Below are positions 61,841-64,000 of a DNA stretch of 64,000 nucleotides, in pieces. The position numbers and the translations under genes are program-made. The stretch comes from Actinomadura macrotermitis (lineage in GTDB: Bacteria; Actinomycetota; Actinomycetes; Streptosporangiales; Streptosporangiaceae). A model generated the notes under the pieces. That model saw only the letters and a list, made by a program, of their open reading frames with translations, had not been told where the DNA came from and did no database searches. Location of the stretch: positions 582,073 through 646,072 of the forward strand of contig NZ_WEGH01000002.1 of assembly GCF_009604375.1 (NCBI RefSeq), in the 5' to 3' direction. Numbering within the stretch: the first letter of the stretch is position 1; each line of letters starts with the position of its first letter.

Positions 61841-62957
61841 TCAGAACGGCAGCCTGGCCGGCGGCTTCGGCTGGCTTTCGGCCCAGCCGAGCCCGCGCAC
61901 CAGCACGTAGTTGATGACGAACCCGGGCCGCTGGGCGCGGTACGGGCCGCCCGGCTCGACCAGCTCCTCGTGCTGCCCGAGCAGCGCCCCGGTCTTCTGG
62001 TCGAAGACGATGACCGCGCGGCTGGAGAAGGTGCCCTGCTCGGCCTTCGGCGCGCCGAACTCGCCGGTGGCGGTATTGCGGACCGGGTCGGAGGCGAGCG
62101 CGACGCCGGTCCGGCCGAGCAGGTCGGTGACCTTGCCGATGGGGTGGATCCCCGGCTGCCTGGCGAGGGCCCGCATCAGGCCGGCCCGGACGGCGGGCGA
62201 CACCGGCAGCTCCTCCAGCAGCGTCCCGACGGTGAGGACCTTGAGGCGCGGGGTGTTCAAGGCGAGCCCCTTGGCATCCCCCGGCTTCGGCTTCAGGAAC
62301 CTGGCGGCGAGGGCGGCGGGATCTGACGGCAGGTCATGGACCTGCCGGGTGGTGAGCCGGCCGAAGGTGCCGCCTCCGATCGCGGACGGGCGGTCCACCT
62401 TCCAGTCCGTCGCCGCGGCCGTGTAGGTGTAGTAGTGGTCGTTGGACCAGACGCGGAAGGACTTCGGGGAGCCGTCGCGCTTCCAGACCGCCTCGTCCGC
62501 GGCGGTGAGCGGCCGGGCGGGCAGGTCACGGCCCCAGAACCCCTCGCCCATGCCCTTGCGGGCGCCGGCCCAGCGGAAGAACTCGGTATGCGCGCCGGCG
62601 ATCGCGTACGTGCCGGCCTTGGTCCGCATGATGTAGGACTGCCCGGTGATGTGGTCGGAGTACCAGTACTTGCCGGCGGGCACCTGCTCGGCCTTGGACG
62701 CCGCCGCCAGCACGGCCTCGCGGTCCAGGTCGACCTGGGCGTGCGGGGCACCGGGCGTCCCTCCGCCGCCGCCGGGGCCGGTGAGCGCGATGGCGACGGA
62801 CGCCGCCGCTCCTACCGCGACCAGGCCGATCCCGGCCTTCAGCCGCCACCGCCTCCGGCGCGGGGGCGCCTCATCGGTGAACAGCGCGCGCGCACGGGTC
62901 ATCTCCCGCAGGGTCGGCGGGGCGGGCTCGCCATAGGCCTCGCGGACCATCCGGATC

Positions 62958-62965
<8 letters not shown>
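61841..62965 (-). CDS. CU044_5270 family membrane protein, pair 3
   Basis: The 374-residue third paralogue starts MDEIRMVREAYGEPAPPTLR, then RRRRWRLKAGIGLVAVGAAA (start of the membrane helix), VLAAASKAEQVPAGKYWYSD and IGKVTDLLGRTGVALASD. The cytosolic segment WRLKAG(I/L)GLV is almost identical in pairs 2 and 3, suggesting recent duplication; pair 1 is more distant. Its ATG overlaps the sigma stop by eight bases. Confidence 0.86.

Positions 62966-64000
<1,035 letters not shown>

Overview
The window is very GC-rich (third codon positions are overwhelmingly G or C) and gene-dense. Its gene set is that of a mycelial or sporulating actinomycete: WhiB, SpoIIE-type phosphatases, STAS and RsbW-like partner-switching proteins, Spo0M, a SAM methyltransferase of the DUF574 type, TIGR03086 and MutT1/PPK1 genes, and an HspR-type (HAIR) operator in front of dnaK. 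The best guess is Streptosporangiales, for example an Actinomadura-like organism; the assignment is inferred from gene content only. No rRNA operon, CRISPR array, transposase, prophage structural gene or biosynthetic megasynthase was seen.

Layout. 1-9.6 kb: a FadE5-like acyl-CoA dehydrogenase (cut by the left edge), UDP-glucose dehydrogenase, a guanidine-III riboswitch followed by a Gdx-type SMR exporter, Spo0M, a beta-helix membrane protein, an SDR, a rhomboid protease, a quinone oxidoreductase, WhiB and a GNAT enzyme. 9.6-16.5 kb: an MMPL transporter/histidine kinase/response regulator operon, a HemK-like methyltransferase and an EphD-like hydrolase-SDR fusion. 16.7-21.2 kb: a polyphosphate block (CYTH-CHAD protein, NUDIX/histidine phosphatase, PPK1). 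21.4-26.8 kb: a holin-like protein, an LEA-like repeat protein, a pentapeptide-like membrane protein, and the first of three sigma factor/CU044_5270 pairs.

26.9-35.3 kb is a signalling block. It holds a receiver-SpoIIE phosphatase, a CHASE3-like/HAMP kinase, an Rcp1-like receiver, a GAF-SpoIIE-like protein and a MarR regulator, then envelope proteins (L,D-transpeptidase, choice-of-anchor P protein), and a STAS/RsbW/75-aa cluster behind a SigB-like promoter candidate. 35.4-43.9 kb carries mixed metabolic genes: a GH13 enzyme, a lipoprotein/miniprotein/DUF6766 set, methyltransferases, and a TetR-controlled SDR-hydrolase fusion.

43.9-46.9 kb is a lower-GC decaying patch of small accessory genes. 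At least three of them are frameshifted, and the patch abuts the 3' end of a tRNA-Gly gene. 47-58.3 kb returns to core genes: dcd, a glycine-betaine-type ABC transporter, a ZIP transporter, a heterodisulfide-reductase-like Fe-S oxidoreductase, thiolase and 3-hydroxyacyl-CoA dehydrogenase. 58.4-64 kb holds a membrane protein, a phosphotransferase, two more sigma/CU044_5270 pairs and the start of dnaK.

Themes that link the parts are fatty-acid oxidation (FadE5-like enzyme, thiolase, HAD, Fe-S oxidoreductase, with a shared operator motif at two promoters), stress sensing by partner switching and ECF-like sigma pairs, and phosphate/polyphosphate metabolism.
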